DNA of 64,000 nucleotides from Chlamydoabsidia padenii (Eukaryota > Mucoromycota > Mucoromycetes > Mucorales > Cunninghamellaceae), in NCBI GenBank assembly GCA_025330725.1, contig JAIWND010000010.1, positions 124,001 to 188,000 on the forward strand. The letters run 5' to 3'. Shown here one piece after another: positions 1-10,513 of the stretch. A program made the position numbers and the translations under genes. How positions within the stretch are numbered: the stretch's first letter is position 1; every line of letters starts with the position of its first letter. The notes beneath the pieces were generated by a model. The model searched no databases. It was not told where the DNA came from and worked only from the letters and a program-made list of their open reading frames with translations.

Positions 1-1843
1 TGTCGCTGATGAAATATGTTTTGGTGGTGAGTGCATTGTGGCAGATGTTGGTGAAGTATAGTTGCTTGTGTTTTGCATGATTGAAGCTGGTTCCGCCGAG
101 AATTTACGTTGGTGTTGTGGGTCGTCTTGTTGAATGCTATCCATAGATCCACGTGGTGTTGTTATATTACTGTGATTTCCTTTCGACATCCCAAGGTTGG
201 ATGATAAAAGGGGCGGTGATGATGGTAATGATGATGATGATGATAATGAATGATGCGCTGATGGATTGCTATGAATAGATTGTTGATCTTGTGAGTTTCG
301 TTTGGTGACACCAGGATCAGACAAAAGGTCTTCCACTTCTTGAAAGGCAGATGACATTGTATCAATGGTAGTAGAAGGTGTATGTGTTGTTCCATGTTGA
401 GCTGGTTTTGATGAGACCACTGTTGCCAATTTTACACTGGTGCCGTATTTGAGAATAAAGTCGTTAATGTCTTGGCGGACATCTGTTCCTTCTAATCCAG
501 TTCGAATCCCTTCGCAGCCCTATAATAAAAGATTGATTAAAATATATGAGTATACTAATCCAGAGATCAAATATTTTCACTTACCCTATCATCCACGATA
601 TAAACGCTTGACATCATGTTCGCAAACCTATATTACCATTAAAAACAGTTACATTACTACCATCACTAACCAAGTATCCAATCACCTATACTTACGCCCA
701 AATGTTGCTTCGTATAAAGTTGATACGCCTTTCTTCCAAATCTTGATAGAGATCACAGGTAATCTTCCAATCCAGTGTAAATTTGTCAGTCACCTCTTGT
801 AGGATTTCCACCGAGTGTTGCCATTCACGATCTAACAAAAAAAAAGAAGAAAAAAAAAAAAAAGTCGTACAAGACCAAATTTTTAGTTTCCCGGTTTCAA
901 TTCATGGATCCACCCAAAAATTTAATGTTACCTGCCAATGCCAAGGAGTTGTTCACTGTTTCCAAATCTTCGCCATTCTATTTAAAGCACAAGTTGAACG
1001 GTTTAGTCACTTCATCTTGATATATATATATATTGTGTGAGTGTTTACCTCTTGTTTTTGCTTCAGTAATGCCAGTGCTTCATCATGAGCTTGCTTTGCC
1101 TATAGAGTGTTAAAGTGGTTAGTATTAATTCATTATGCCTGACCCATTTACCTTTTCCACGTGAGCCTGATGCATGTCTTTAAGGTGTTTTGAGTTTTCC
1201 ATCTGGTGACTACGCTATATACAAAATCAAATATTATCATGTTAGTAACTATCGTCACAAATTGCCTGCAATTGATACTTCTTTATTCAACTTACAGCAT
1301 TGATCAATTCACATTGCTCTTTCAGGAAAGAGGTCAATGGGGCACCAAGGGTTGTATTCAGTTGTTCAGCCATATCAATATGAGCTCGGGCAGTGGTTTC
1401 AAAGGCAAAAGGAATCCGTTGCATGGATGTAGCTAATGTACCCAGTTCTATTTCACCAAGTGTATAGTGAGATAATTCCATCAACCTTTCCCCATAGTCC
1501 TTTTCGATTTGAGCCCTACAACAGAGATAAAAGTAAAGAGGAGTCAGTTTCTTATTAGTATGATTGTCAGTGCTAATCTTTTCTTTTCTTCCAAGTATTA
1601 CCTGATTTCATAGATCTTTTTCAAATCTTGGCAGGTTTGTTCAGAATTCTTTAGTTTATCAGTGAGGATGTCTATACCACGGTCTTCTTCGTCCTATAGA
1701 TTAAAAAGCAAAAGTTTAGTGATGAATGCCCCCTTTTAAAAACAAGCATTTTCCCAAGATCACCAGATACTTTCAAGGTATCCCAGCAATCTTTTACTTC
1801 TTACCCAGAACGAATCTGCAAAACGCAACAATGTAGTAGCCAT
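1..1843 (-). CDS. F-BAR domain protein (Cdc15/Imp2/Hof1-like), 3' end outside the window
   Basis: Nine exons join in frame on the minus strand (1843-1805, 1693-1602, 1515-1296, 1214-1152, 1099-1049, 977-932, 831-696, 627-585, 519-1), giving 403 residues with no stop, so the C-terminus lies beyond the left edge. The start MATTLLRFADSFW is a typical F-BAR/FCH opening. It is followed by long heptad-rich helices containing the family signature EKDYGERLMEL (about residues 45-55), a second half with DLEERRINF, and the last helix CEGIRTGLEG near 231. From about residue 265 the chain turns into a Ser/Thr/Pro-rich tail. F-BAR dimers bind curved plasma membrane, and Cdc15/Imp2/Hof1 relatives scaffold the cytokinetic ring and septum. 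An SH3 domain would be expected downstream but cannot be seen. The family assignment is firm; the exact orthologue is not. Confidence 0.85.
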
Positions 1844-2061
1844 GAAGTGCTTGTAATGAGAGAGTAAAAGGAAAGAAAGGGACGATAAAAAATAGAATGA
1901 AGACAAAAGTAAAAAAAAGAGAGTTTATTTTTGGAAGCAAATTTTCAATCACCGACAGTCTATCAAATTAACAGTTGACAAAAAAAAAAAAAGGTGATCT
2001 GCATACTATATACTAAATGGGAAGAGAAGGGGAATGAGTTGCAAGTTACCAACTAGCCAGA

Positions 2062-3401
2062 TCATTCTAAATCACAATAAAAGAAAGGAGTTAGTAAAAA
2101 ATGAAGATGAATAGTTTTTTTTTTTTCTCCTTTTACAAACATACCTACTGCCATATAAGAGTCCATGTCAGCATCCAAATCAGCTTGAGAAGCCTTGGGA
2201 CGTCTTGTGCGAGGGTTACCACCAGTATTACGTTGAGAGTTGTTACCACCACGGCGACCCCCTCGAGTGTTACCAGTGTTTTGAGTTCGAGTATTTTGAA
2301 TTCTTCGGTTGATGGGAAGGGCACTTGCCACAGCAGCAGGTAAGTCAGCAAAAGCAATTCGCATGGGACGACCTATTGTTTAATACATTATTGACAAGAA
2401 TGAGTACGGATTCACATTTTTTCATCCCATGATTTCCTCAGGTCTTACCATCAAGTTGGACATTGTTGTAGGTATTTTTTGCCCGTTCAGCATCATTGCT
2501 TTGTGCGTAAACAATGTCAGCCACACCAGAGGATTTACCAGTAGGAGCCAAGTGTAGGAAAGCACGTTTTACATTACCAATTTGACCAAAGAGATCCTAT
2601 TAACAAGTATAAAAACAAAAAGGGTTAAATTAAAGGATGATGATGATGGCGATGATATTGGTACTTACATAAAGATCCTTTTCAGTAACGTTGTGGTGGA
2701 GATTGGAGACAAGAAGACTATTTCTTGGGCCACGAGGAGTAGATACTGGAGATCTTCGGATTGGTCCACCAGGAGCAGATCGTCGGTTTTGTTGCTGTAA
2801 ATGGTAAGAGGATAAAAAAAAAAAAAAGGTGAAGTATGAGTTAACAAATAGGATATATAAATAAAAATAAAAAAAAGATGAGGAATAAAGGAGGAAGAAG
2901 GTAACAAAAGAGTGTATCCCAAGAGAAGAGCAGCAATAAAAATAAAAGACCAAACCACCAAGAAGTCAAATACCAAACAATACACGTCATACCAAACATA
3001 ACCTTCGATATGAGTTGCCATCCCTTTCTCTATGTCGCATTCCTCTACTATACAAGCCTTTTTCTTTTTGATGGGTCAAAAGGGTTGAATAGCAAAAGGT
3101 AGTGTTGCCATGAGATCGTTCCAACAAACATGTCGCTATTTCCTTTACACACCAAGCCCCCTGCGGTTTCTCTTTTCTTCTTTTATAATCTTTTTTTTTG
3201 CATGCTTCACTTTGGTTAACCCCAGTGTTGATAAGGTGAGCAGGTAGTAGAAGAAGAGGATACAATAAAGAAGGAAGGACATACCGATTGATTTCTGTTG
3301 TTATTTCCACCTTGTCGCTTGTTGACACCACCAGAGATTTTGTTTCTGCGCTTGTTGACGTTGATCACTTCGTCGAGAGCCATATCAAGAGAGGAAGACA
3401 T
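2062..3401 (-). CDS. YRA1: mRNA export adaptor Yra1/ALYREF (RRM protein)
   Basis: Five exons (3401-3285, 2794-2669, 2596-2449, 2372-2145, 2066-2062) encode 207 residues. The N-terminus has the conserved LDMALDEVI helix that binds Mex67 and Sub2, then an Arg/Gly-rich linker, then one RRM (about residues 60-135; RNP-like NSLLVSNL and the DLFGQIG turn). An RGG-rich segment follows, and the C-terminal box reads ADLDADMDSYMA, matching the second UAP56-binding motif. The protein couples transcription and splicing to nuclear mRNA export. Intron 1 is unusually long (2795-3284, 490 nt) compared with 70-80 nt for the others, as in budding-yeast YRA1, where the long intron is used for autoregulation. 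The last intron (2067-2144) is 78 nt and open in frame, so its retention would add 26 residues and reach the same stop. Confidence 0.93.
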
Positions 3402-4165
3402 TGTTATAGTTTGTTGTAAATAAGTTGATGGGGAGAGGAAAGAAGAATTGTTTTGTGGATGAGAAAACGAGGAGAAAAAAGAAAAAGAGAAAACAATCCG
3501 CCCTCCCTTTTCTATTTTTTTACACGTCATTAGCTGGATTTGAAACCTCCAAGGAAAGATCTGGACTCCTCGAATTTGATTGGTTCACTATCAGATTCAT
3601 TGTACGCTCAACTGGCAAAGAATTTCTCTCAATCGATGCCGTTAAACTTTATCCAAATTGATAAAGTAAAACATACGCCCCAGTTCCAGCCAAGCAAAAT
3701 CTCCTATCGGCTCTTTCACACTTTACATTACTTTACTTCCCCACGTGCCTACAGAGTGTGAGGGGGACAAGGATTGCTTCATGCGATATTCAACAGCCGC
3801 TTGAAATATTAACATCCCGACATTTGGAGATGACTGTGTAAGTGCCACCCTATTCTTTGATTAGTATAATGAATACATCTACTGCACAAAGTTAATAGTT
3901 ATAATCCAAAGAAAGGTAAAAGTTTATTTAATTCAAGCAAAGCTTGTTTTGTTACATGAGTATGATTACTGTTGACCGAGCATGTCAAAGATCAACCCCG
4001 CCTACATTTTTATTTAATACATACATATACAAAGACAAACATAGCATAGTGGTAAAGGTAAGATATAAATAAACAATAATATGACTATACAAAGATGAAG
4101 GAGTGAATGATATAAGGGTATAATGTGTACTAATGGGACTATATATATATAAAAAAGACCATGAC
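3402..4165. other. Intergenic spacer between YRA1 and the kinase gene
   Basis: About 760 bp without a supported gene. It holds the YRA1 promoter side, with a loose copy of the recurring motif (GGATTTGAAA, 3537-3546), and the 3' flank of the kinase gene. Short open frames here have no recognisable features. Confidence 0.6.
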
Positions 4166-5573
4166 CTATTTCCCTTTGCGAGAGGAAGGGACATGATGAT
4201 GAGGTTGGTTGTTGGCGCCAACTCCACCTACACAGACATCAATCGATTTCACCCAAGAGTCGTTCAAGATGTCATCACAAGAGAGACGGGTATCAGGGTT
4301 TGGATCGAGAATAGCATACAATATGCGACGAGGACCAGTGGGGAGTTTTGAGAAGAGTTCGAATTGCTGAGTAGAGTGTTTTCGTAAATAGGATGCATAT
4401 GCAGCATCGGTTTTTTTCGCGCGATGCCACACCAGGCCTTGCGTCCAAAGACAGTAAAGGACAATTCCAGCTGACCATACATCAGCGGCAGTACCCCAGT
4501 ATTCCTTGTTGTCGAAAGCTTCAGGGGCAATATAAGGTTCGGAGCCCATTAGACCACGGCTTTTGTGACCCTGCGATGTCCAAGCAAATCGAAAGACGTC
4601 GCTAACACCAAAGTCAGTGATTTTCACAGTACCATCGGCCGCCAATAAGAGGTTTTCAGGTTTGATATCACTAGTAAAGATATATATATAAAGAAAGAAA
4701 GAAAGAAAAGGAGTTGAATAAAAATAAAATAAAAAGAGAGAGTATAGTGCCCTACCGATGAGCCACCCCGACTGAATGGATATAAGCAAGACCATGGATC
4801 AACTGTTTGAAGCAACAACCCTTTTCGATTTCCGTCATACATTCGGACATGATACATCCAAACAAATCACCACCAGGACACTATTAACACAAAGAAAACA
4901 TAAAAAAAAAAAAGTGTGAGAAGATCATATTGTTTTGCTTCATTCATTTACTTACATATTCCATCACTGTATTGTATCGTTTTCGATCATCCAATACCAA
5001 ATCAATTGTTTCCACCACATTGCGATGAGAGAAGGTAGAGGAGATACAGAATTCACTGGTCAGCTTCTTCATGTACTGTTTTTCGGATTCGGATCGTTGT
5101 CGTTTTCGGAATTGCTTGATGGCGTATAATTTTTCACCTTTGCCTTCCAGTTTGCGAGTGATCATAACTACCGCTGTAGACCCTTCACCAAGACGTCGAA
5201 AACATTGTCCATATTCCTTGAGTTTAGCAGTTTCAGCACGGTGAATACGCCGACTAGGTGCATTCGTTGTATTGGAGACGATAGAAGAGGTTGATGAGTT
5301 GAAAGAGGAAGGCTTGACGACATGATGGTTGGTACTGGTGTCGGATGTATTGCTTATAATGGGCTTCAAGTCGTTTTTGCTGTCAATAGTAGAACTTCTA
5401 CTTGAGTAAGTGGAGTTGGATTGGATTGAATCTTTGGATATAGATGTTGGTAAAGGTGCTGGTGTGGCGGCATCCTTGGCAAGGTCGTTTATCATTGTCT
5501 TGTTGGGCTGGTTGATGGGTAGCCAGACATCCGCTGGAGTAGATCTATTTATAGTTGTAGAGAAGTAAACCAT
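4166..5573 (-). CDS. Ser/Thr protein kinase of the fungal HAL4/SAT4-NPR1 family
   Basis: Three exons (5573-4956, 4880-4756, 4670-4166) give 415 residues. An N-terminal Ser/Thr-rich regulatory region of about 120 residues precedes the kinase domain. Visible elements are a glycine loop RRLGEGSTAVV, the VAIK-type lysine in YAIKQF, the catalytic loop read across a splice junction as HRDIKPENLL, the Mg-binding DFG in KITDFGVSDVF, and the family hallmark RGLMGSEPYIAPE in the activation segment. HAL4/HAL5/NPR1 kinases regulate K+ and nutrient transporters at the plasma membrane and endosomes. Several Met codons lie upstream in frame. The ATG at 5573 was chosen because it opens the coding-like sequence, but a start at 5657 is possible. 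A motif copy lies about 140 bp upstream. Confidence 0.88.
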
Positions 5574-5714
5574 GTCCGGTAAAGTGTTGTGATAATGTAT
5601 ATGGATATATTGAGAGAGGGATTCAAAAGAAGAAAGAGAAATATAAAGAGAAACCAAAGTATGAAAGTTTTATATTCTAAAAAAAAAAAAAAAAAAAAAA
5701 AAAGTGAGCGGGTG

Positions 5715-5728
5715 GGCGGAATTTGAAA
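5715..5728 (-). promoter_or_regulatory. Copy of the recurring TTCAAATYCCGCC motif
   Basis: GGCGGAATTTGAAA on the plus strand (TTTCAAATTCCGCC on the minus strand), about 140 bp upstream of the kinase ATG. The role is inferred only from recurrence. Confidence 0.5.
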
Positions 5729-6125
5729 TGTGAAGAAAAGATCGCTCGTGTGGGGGGAAAATGCCTCAATCTCGATGAATTGATTTTATGGAAATCCTGG
5801 AATCTGCCCAATAGCATTATTAGCTTTATAAGTTCATATTCTTTGTATGACCCTGTTTGCCTTATAATGACAATTCCTCTCTCGTTATTTGGAAATCAAT
5901 TAAGCATCCCTTGTGATCAATGATGTCTTTGGTGCTTATCTCACAAATACACAATCAAAGTTCCCAGAATCTAGTATCATCATCGCCAGAAAAAGACTCA
6001 ATCAATCACAAAGTGTTTTATTTAATAGCTCTTTTATTACAGAAAGAAATTATCATCATTGTCATCATCATCATCACAAGTTGCAAAAAAAGGAAACTCC
6101 GATATTTGATTTATCATGCCGCCGA

Positions 6126-6695
6126 TTAAGCATCAGCTTCGAGGACATTGCGTTCAGAGACGTAGATACCATCCAAGAACTTACGGATATCCTTCTTCTT
6201 GACCAAGCAGGATTGTTGAATATCAGCAGCACATTGAGAGACGGCTTCCAAATCGTTACCGGTCAAAGTCAATTCATCCTTTTGGTTGGTAGAAGCAGCA
6301 ACAGTGACACCTTCACGCATTTGGACACGGAAGACGACCTTTTGACCCAAAAAGTTACGGATTTCCACATCTTTACCGTCGTTGTTGATGATACAGTTGA
6401 TGGGGAAATGCGCATAAACGTAACGCATCTTGTATTGGAAACCCTTGGTGACACCAGTGATCATGTTGTTAACAAGAGAGCGGACAGTGCGGATACAGGC
6501 AACGTGCTTACGGCCACCGTGGTAGACCACAAACTTGAGCTTATCCTTACCAGCGAACTTGATTTCAATGTTCAAGTGACGCAAGTTCTTGTTCAAGGTA
6601 CCACGAGGACCAGTGACAGTGATATCACGGGCCTTGATGGCGACCTTGACACCTTGAGGAATAATAAGTTCATCGTCTTGGTAAATATCCTTCAT
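6126..6695 (-). CDS. RPL9: 60S ribosomal protein uL6 (L9)
   Basis: A single uninterrupted frame of 189 residues, the normal length for eukaryotic uL6. It opens MKDIYQDDELIIPQGV and carries the two tandem uL6 folds, with VTGPRGTLNKNLRH in the first and NFLGQKVVFRVQMREGV in the second. The C-terminus is Ala/Asp-rich. The protein sits at the base of the P-stalk near the sarcin-ricin loop of the 60S subunit. The frame is open upstream through an ATCC microsatellite (GWIDGWIDD repeats), but the conserved protein begins at the ATG at 6695 and the upstream part is read as 5' UTR, perhaps with a small intron ending just before the start. Codon use is strongly biased, as expected of a highly expressed gene. 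Confidence 0.97.
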   Translation of the reverse strand: MKDIYQDDELIIPQGVKVAIKARDITVTGPRGTLNKNLRHLNIEIKFAGKDKLKFVVYHGGRKHVACIRTVRSLVNNMITGVTKGFQYKMRYVYAHFPINCIINNDGKDVEIRNFLGQKVVFRVQMREGVTVAASTNQKDELTLTGNDLEAVSQCAADIQQSCLVKKKDIRKFLDGIYVSERNVLEADA

Positions 6696-7555
6696 GATTC
6701 CTACCCCCGAAAAGAAAAAAAATATATCCATAAGTCCATCCATCCATCCATCCTTCCTTCCATCCAAATAATCATCTATCCATCCATCTATCCATCCATG
6801 GGGTTCATCTTTTACCAAAATGATCACTGATGTGTATATAAAAAAGGAAGATTAGGCAGTGGGTCAGTTGGTTAAATCGAATACTTTGCCCCTGGAAATA
6901 ATTCAAATTCAGCATCTCCGAAACCTGTCAAAAAAGCTTAATTTTATGCACCATGCAAATTCACACCCCGCTCGTCTGCAGATCAGAATAAGGCTTGCCA
7001 TTTGGCATACTGTGGGCAGTTTAATTCATGTGATCGTCCAAATGACTATAAACTTACAGTTCCCGTGATTATCATTTATGAAACACAATGACGAACTTTC
7101 TTGATCAAAACAAACACATACTTGATGATGGCATTTCTCTTTTCATCGTCATTGTTTGGATCCGGGATCAAAAACATATTGTGTTATGAAAAGACTAGTG
7201 ATGATCTTTTTCTTTTCCTGTCATTATTTATGAGAAAAGAGTATGAGGATGAGCTCATTCTTTTGTCTGTTACTGAAAATGAGTTTACCCTCGATTTTAT
7301 TTTTTTCAAATGCCGACATCAAAAAAGGAAATCGGATAAAATTGAAGCCTTCCTACATGATATCACAAGTATCTTTGTTTATTAAAAGTCCTTGATGAAC
7401 TCTGTTTCTCTCGAAATAGATAATGCCTGGCTTTCCACGTGTACACTTTGTTCCATGTAAAACCAAAACATAAAAAAGTGATTAAATGCACACAAAAGAA
7501 GATTATTCTCATCCTTTTTTCTTCTTTTTTTTTTTTTTTTTGTACTTTAGCTCCG
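6696..7555. other. Intergenic spacer between RPL9 and the Tyr-rich gene
   Basis: About 860 bp containing the divergent promoters of RPL9 (minus) and the small gene at 7556 (plus). Short open frames such as 7101-7385 have no coding character. A pyrimidine tract at 7511-7541 precedes the downstream ATG. Confidence 0.6.
6735..6800. repeat. (ATCC)n-type microsatellite upstream of RPL9
   Basis: Tandem CATC/CATCC units in the RPL9 leader or promoter. A related array occurs in RPL20 intron 1. Confidence 0.8.
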
Positions 7556-7994
7556 ATGTCTTACTATCCAAACAGTAAGTATGAAAATGATTGATGATAC
7601 CGATTCATCAGGTATGTATATAGTCGATTGAACTTGTTTTGTTACGTATGTAGTGATTAATAGCTACTACGGTAGTTATTCGCCCTATGGCGCAGACCCA
7701 TATGACCCCTACGGAGGTTACAACACCCCAATTCAACAATATCCAATGAGCCCCTACCAAGCATTCCCGCCCTCACCAAATTACATGCCTTATTATAACT
7801 ACTATCGTGAGCCCAATGTACTGAATCGACTGTTGAATCGAGCACGGTATGGTACAGGCTCCTATTTTGGTAACCCTTATTTGCATACTAGAGTGACATT
7901 TGATCCTCAAGGTAATCGAATCTGGCCTGAAGGAAATTATGTCAGCTCAGTCAAAGATTTATGGAAGACAAGCGATCCTTATGCTACTCCATAG
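7556..7994 (+). CDS. Small Tyr/Pro-rich protein, function unknown
   Basis: Two exons (7556-7574, 7654-7994) joined by a GTAAGT...TAG intron give 119 residues. The N-terminal half is built from Tyr-Gly-Ser-Pro repeats (SYYGSYSPYG and relatives), and the middle reads MPYYNYYREPNVLNRLLNRA. The C-terminal half contains RVTFDPQGNRIWPEG, which looks like a short folded module. No signal peptide or membrane segment is seen. A Tyr/Gly/Pro-rich N-terminus with a compact tail is common in condensate-forming or membrane-associated adaptor proteins, but no function is assigned. The first exon is only 19 nt, so an upstream start cannot be excluded. Confidence 0.6.
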
Positions 7995-8148
7995 CGGTGA
8001 TATGTACCTACTTTTATAAATTTATGCTTCTTCAAAATTCACATCCCGACCGCTCGTTAAAAAAACAGTGGAAGACACAAAAAGAAAAAAAAAAAAAAAA
8101 GGCGGAGCTTTGCCATCTTTCTTTCTCACTTAATTAATGTAACTCCTA

Positions 8149-9510
8149 ATGACACTTTATGATAAACTACTCCACGCTCTCACTCATTACTCACTGTAAG
8201 ACATATACATTATAATGTTCAACCAGTCAAAAAGATCTTCCTTTATTAATAAACAAAACGCACTCTAATCTTTTTGTCTCTATTATAATTATTAAATAGT
8301 GATGAACTTGGAGTCTTACCCTGTGCACCTGATCTGGGCACGATACCTCTTGACACTCAATGCTACTTTCCCTTGGTTGTGGTGGATGGCAAACTGGGAA
8401 TTGCCTTTGATGATCTTGCGACAATATTACAAGACACACAAGAACGATTTATCCAACACAAGAAACAACAACAAGAAGCAGGCCCCACTTTTGAACAACT
8501 CACACGAATCATGGTGTTGTTGAAACCTGAACATTATACAGCCATGAACGCAAGGTAAATATAGTTTGTTTGTTTTTTTTTAAAAAAAAAGAAAAGTTGA
8601 CGTTGGTACTCATCTTGTCTTTTTGTATTATATTGTTAGAAAAGAACTGGTTTTGTCCGGTCAGGTGTCTTTGCAACAAGAACTGAAACTACTTGAATTG
8701 ATATTTACAATACCCCGAAACACCAAATGCTCTATTGCTTGGCATCACAGGTAATAATAACACAAAATGGCTTGTAAATCTGACCTTCTTCTTTTTCAAC
8801 ATCAACAAGGCAGTGGCTATTTAAGCAAAACATGGAATTGATACAACTTGATTCAGAACTGCAACTCTGTCAACGAGCGATCACATTATACCCACGAAAC
8901 TACTATGCTTGGAACCATCGACATTGGCTACTTGACTTGATGGTGAACAGCAATGAACGACTGGAACAAGAATACCAACATGCATGTCAATGGATCGAAA
9001 ACAATGTCAGTGATCATACGGGGATACGCTACTTGGAAGAGGTGGTCAAGATATTGAATAACAATCAAACCTACTCTCTTCACGACTTGCACTTGGAATG
9101 GTTGGATGCATTGATCTTACGCTATCCAGGGCATGAATCTCTTTGGTGCCATCGGCGGTACTGTGCTATACTTTTTCCATATGTGAAACATGACCAACAA
9201 CACAAGTTTATACAAAGTATCATGACGGATCAACACAATTCATCATCGGACACTCAAAAGCTGTTGGCGGCGAAATTCGGGCTGTGGTTATGTCATTTGG
9301 TAAGATTAAAGGGATGGATTGACGGCTTTTTTTTTAATTGGGTTAATGAATTTGTCTTTATGCTTTTTTTTTTTTTAGGATATGAATCAAGAATCTAGAC
9401 AAGACCCTTCTTTGGTAGACACCTATTTGGAACAAGTGCAGAAAATGGAAACCACACCGATCTATCTACATCATTGGAAACAACACTTTGGACCATACGT
9501 TGCAGGATGA
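8149..9510 (+). CDS. PTAR1: PTAR1-like protein prenyltransferase alpha-subunit repeat protein
   Basis: Five exons (8149-8195, 8300-8554, 8640-8750, 8810-9299, 9379-9510) give 344 residues. The family's N-terminal motif is present across the first junction (DELGVLPC, compare DEIGLIPC in animal PTAR1), followed by a VDGKLGIAF element. Prenyltransferase alpha repeats follow, with the characteristic Trp-His/Asn-Arg-Arg/Trp pattern: AMNARKELVL, AWHHRQWLF, AWNHRHWLLD and LWCHRRYCA. In animals PTAR1 pairs with RabGGTB in a GGTase-III enzyme that doubly prenylates the SNARE Ykt6; a fungal counterpart is an inference. The first exon was found by working back from the conserved DELG motif to an ATG with a matching splice phase. 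Confidence 0.87.
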
Positions 9511-10513
9511 AAGATTAGATTAGATTAGAATAGTATGTATCATGTTTTGGTTTATTGGTTTATAATAATAATAAAAAGTACCTTCTTTTTAGAAAAAAAA
9601 AAAAAAAAGTAACAACATTTAATAAAGGGACGGCGGGGACTAGAATAGATTGGATTGATGCAGGATAATGACCGACATATGGAACAGAAAGAATAGAAAA
9701 GTAATGACATATATCTATATTTGACGCCTCGTATAATCATTCGTTGTCATTCGAAAACAGAACATGTGTATTAACTGACGTGATGTTGGAAAATTGCATG
9801 AATGTCGGGATTTGAATTTTTCGGGAAGGGGCTATTAAATCATCATATCATACAAAATATCGAAACAATGTGAGCCTATGTCTTATTACATCGTTCATTA
9901 ACAAATTATAAAGCTAAAATGCATACTTTGCATCATCAAGCACAAATGATACCGCTCTTTTCTCAGAATAGTCTACCTATGTTTGTCTTTTCGTTGTATG
10001 CCCCTGCCTTTTTTTCGATACATATATACATACATAGTAAGACTCATTGAATTTTTAATAGTTTGAATCAAAATAGTCGAACAAGATCATGTAATTTGAG
10101 TGTCTTCACAATCAGTGCGCAATAGATCAAGTTTTTGTGGGGATAGAGCTATGGCCATCCATCCTTTACATTCTCATACATGATGTTATTGTTAATTATA
10201 GAATGGATGATGGATGTTATTTGCTTTTTTTGTTTTTTTTTTATTGGCACATGATGACGAAGTAAAAAAGAATCCCTTTCTTCTCCCCGTTGTCCCTCTC
10301 TTTTGGGTATTTATAATTAGTATAAGGACCGTCATTGCATCGGAAGTAAGAATAGTGACGGGAGAGAAGAGATTCCATCGTTTATAGAAAAACCATTTAG
10401 TATATAAACCAAGTTCTGTTTTATCCCCCTTTTCTTCTCACATTTTCTGTCAACTTTTGCATTAACTTCATATTCAAATCCCGCCCCCTTTTTTTTTTTT
10501 ACATATACTTCCA
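9511..10513. other. Intergenic spacer between the PTAR1-like gene and the MCT transporter gene
   Basis: About 1 kb. It holds AATAATAATAAAAAG-type 3' end signals after 9530, one motif copy at 9804-9820 (GTCGGGATTTGAATT) and a second in the opposite orientation at 10473-10487. No gene is seen. Confidence 0.6.
10473..10487 (+). promoter_or_regulatory. Copy of the recurring motif just upstream of the MCT gene
   Basis: TTCAAATCCCGCCCC, about 27 bp before the ATG at 10514. A degenerate second copy (TTCAAATTCCGCC) lies at about 10673-10685 inside intron 1. Confidence 0.55.

Noticed and set aside
481..520. tRNA B-box-like CCAGTTCGAATCCC
   Set aside because: It lies inside an F-BAR exon in coding frame, and no A-box or cloverleaf can be formed upstream. 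No tRNA was found in the window.
6126..6827. N-terminally extended RPL9 frame with GWIDGWIDD repeats
   Set aside because: The extension comes from an ATCC microsatellite; the conserved protein starts at the ATG at 6695.
5913..6830. 305-codon plus-strand open frame opposite RPL9
   Set aside because: It is the antisense shadow of the highly conserved uL6 coding sequence; its composition follows from the biased codons of RPL9.
7101..7385. 94-codon frame in the RPL9 upstream region
   Set aside because: No splice-compatible context, low-complexity composition and no similarity recognised; probably random.
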